The position numbers and the translations under genes are program-made. Positions 63,084-64,000 of a DNA stretch of 64,000 nt are shown piece after piece (the stretch's first letter is position 1; every line of letters starts with the position of its first letter). Origin of the DNA: Acidobacteriota bacterium (GTDB lineage: Bacteria; Acidobacteriota; Blastocatellia; Pyrinomonadales; Pyrinomonadaceae). The stretch lies in contig JAHBSL010000001.1 of the NCBI GenBank assembly GCA_019639135.1, positions 62,001 to 126,000 on the forward strand, written 5' to 3'. Below the pieces are notes generated by a model. It had not been told where the DNA came from. It did not search any database and was given only the letters and a program-made list of their open reading frames with translations.

Positions 63084-64000
63084 TCATTTATGGGACAGCC
63101 CGGCCGAAAGCGATCGAAGTGTCTCGACCGCCTGCGGCAGTGCAAAAAGCAGCCTTTCGATCTCGCTTTCCTTAGTAAATCTGGAAAAACTGAAGCGAAT
63201 AGCACCGCGTGCAAGTTCGTCGTCCCGACCGAGCGCTACGATGACCGGAGATGGCTCGATCGAGCCGCTTGAGCACGCCGCCCCGGTCGAAACGGCAAAT
63301 CCTTGCATGTCCAGGTTGATCAGCAGTCCTTCGCCTTCAATGCCGCGAAAGGATATGTTCGAGATATTCGGGACACGACCGGAACGTTCGCCATTTACAA
63401 AGGCATCAGGGATATTTTCGAGAACAGTGTTCTCGAACGTGTCCCTGAGTTTTTGAAGCCGCTTGGCATTGCCCGTAAGTTCACGGCCGGCGATTTCGGC
63501 CGCCGATCCAAAACCGACGATTTGCGCGACCGGTTCGGTCCCGCCGCGATTGCCACGTTCTTGTCGGCCGCCGATATTTTGCGGATGAAGGCGAACTCCA
63601 CGCCGAATGTATAAAGCTCCTATCCCCTTTGGGCCATGGATCTTGTGGCCCGAGAGTGACAAAAGGTCGCAGCTTAAAACTTCGACATCTACAACCATCT
63701 TTCCCAGGGCCTGTACCGCATCAGTATGGAGCCAAATTCGCTGCCCGGACTCGCGAAGCGAGCGGACAGCGCTTCCTATCTCGGCGATCGGTTGAATGGT
63801 TCCGATCTCATTGTTGACCGCCATCAGGGAAACGAGAATCGTCTCTTCGCGGATTGCGTCCAATACTTTTCGATGATCAATTACACCGCTTTCATTGACA
63901 GGTATAACTGTCAGTTCGCAGAACCGGCCCGCGAGGTCGTCGCAAACCATTTTGACGGCAGGATGTTCGATGGCCGAGATTATTATGTGCGGGAGGGCGG
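63084..64000 (-). CDS. cysteine desulfurase (NifS/IscS type), 5' end outside the window
   Basis: The frame runs from the TGA at 63084 to the window edge and lacks its start; the ATG at 63950 is internal (residues before it read IIISAIEHPAVK, typical NifS). PLP-binding Lys is in LLSLSGHKIHGPKG, HTDAVQALGKM carries the Asp and Gln of the site, and the catalytic Cys is in STGAACSSGSIE. It supplies sulfur for Fe-S clusters or tRNA thiolation. About 305 codons are visible, of a usual 390. Confidence 0.93.
   Translation of the reverse strand, partial: ALPHIIISAIEHPAVKMVCDDLAGRFCELTVIPVNESGVIDHRKVLDAIREETILVSLMAVNNEIGTIQPIAEIGSAVRSLRESGQRIWLHTDAVQALGKMVVDVEVLSCDLLSLSGHKIHGPKGIGALYIRRGVRLHPQNIGGRQERGNRGGTEPVAQIVGFGSAAEIAGRELTGNAKRLQKLRDTFENTVLENIPDAFVNGERSGRVPNISNISFRGIEGEGLLINLDMQGFAVSTGAACSSGSIEPSPVIVALGRDDELARGAIRFSFSRFTKESEIERLLFALPQAVETLRSLSAGLSHK

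Overview
The window looks like chromosome of a Gram-negative, free-living bacterium, most likely an acidobacterium of the Blastocatellia/Pyrinomonadaceae kind. This is an inference from gene content, with no database search behind it: LPS genes (lpxD, waaF, gmhB), a pilS-pilR-pilA block, an alpha2-type glycyl-tRNA synthetase, tandem secreted amidohydrolases, an S9 prolyl oligopeptidase, and many dispersed palindromic intergenic repeats. No rRNA or tRNA gene was seen by eye.

Layout. 1-4.1 kb: a broken DUF3800 gene at the edge, rpsO, pnp and a vapBC pair with its own operator. 4.2-9.2 kb: a lipoprotein with two ExbD-like domains and a TonB domain, a PQQ-type propeller, glyQS, and an orphan antitoxin gene that runs into a fossil of an msrB 3' end. 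9.2-12.5 kb: short repeats and a BsuBI/PstI-type restriction-modification (R-M) pair. 12.6-21.3 kb: an AAA/RecA-like ATPase, ftcD, cca, and dnaG followed by rpoD. 21.4-25.9 kb: three secreted amidohydrolase-like proteins in tandem, two of them without the HxH metal motif. 26.0-31 kb: an accessory island with a ~220-aa protein of unknown function and a 21-bp tandem array upstream of it, an IS110/IS1111-type element, and a compact R-M cassette that sits inside the remains of a Mod-type methyltransferase gene. 31-35.2 kb: ada, two small conserved genes and mutS2. 35.2-38.7 kb: a second ~220-aa protein with its own 21-bp array, an Eco29kI-like GIY-YIG nuclease converging on a methyltransferase, msrB and a MazF-type toxin-antitoxin pair. 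38.7-64 kb: lpxD, Uma2, priA, an ABC exporter operon, pilA-pilR-pilS, a CHASE3 histidine kinase, heptose/LPS genes, a class A PBP, prolyl oligopeptidase, a GGDEF-EAL protein, a small secreted protein with GIIINN repeats, and the start of a cysteine desulfurase.

How the parts connect. PilS and PilR lie directly upstream of pilA, and pilA has a sigma-54-like -24/-12 site. A similar site precedes the GIIINN protein beside the c-di-GMP enzyme, so one sigma-54 programme could link pili, surface protein and c-di-GMP. Three R-M loci, two toxin-antitoxin pairs, an IS and a nonsense-broken gene mark the accessory parts.

The most unusual signal is the repeated arrangement at 26.0-27.1 kb and 35.2-36.2 kb. 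In both, a minus-strand gene for a ~220-aa protein (helical N-terminus, beta-rich C-terminus) has a strong ribosome site and, about 75-110 bp upstream, an array of 11-15 contiguous 21-bp units. Each unit is self-complementary, yet the two arrays differ completely in sequence.
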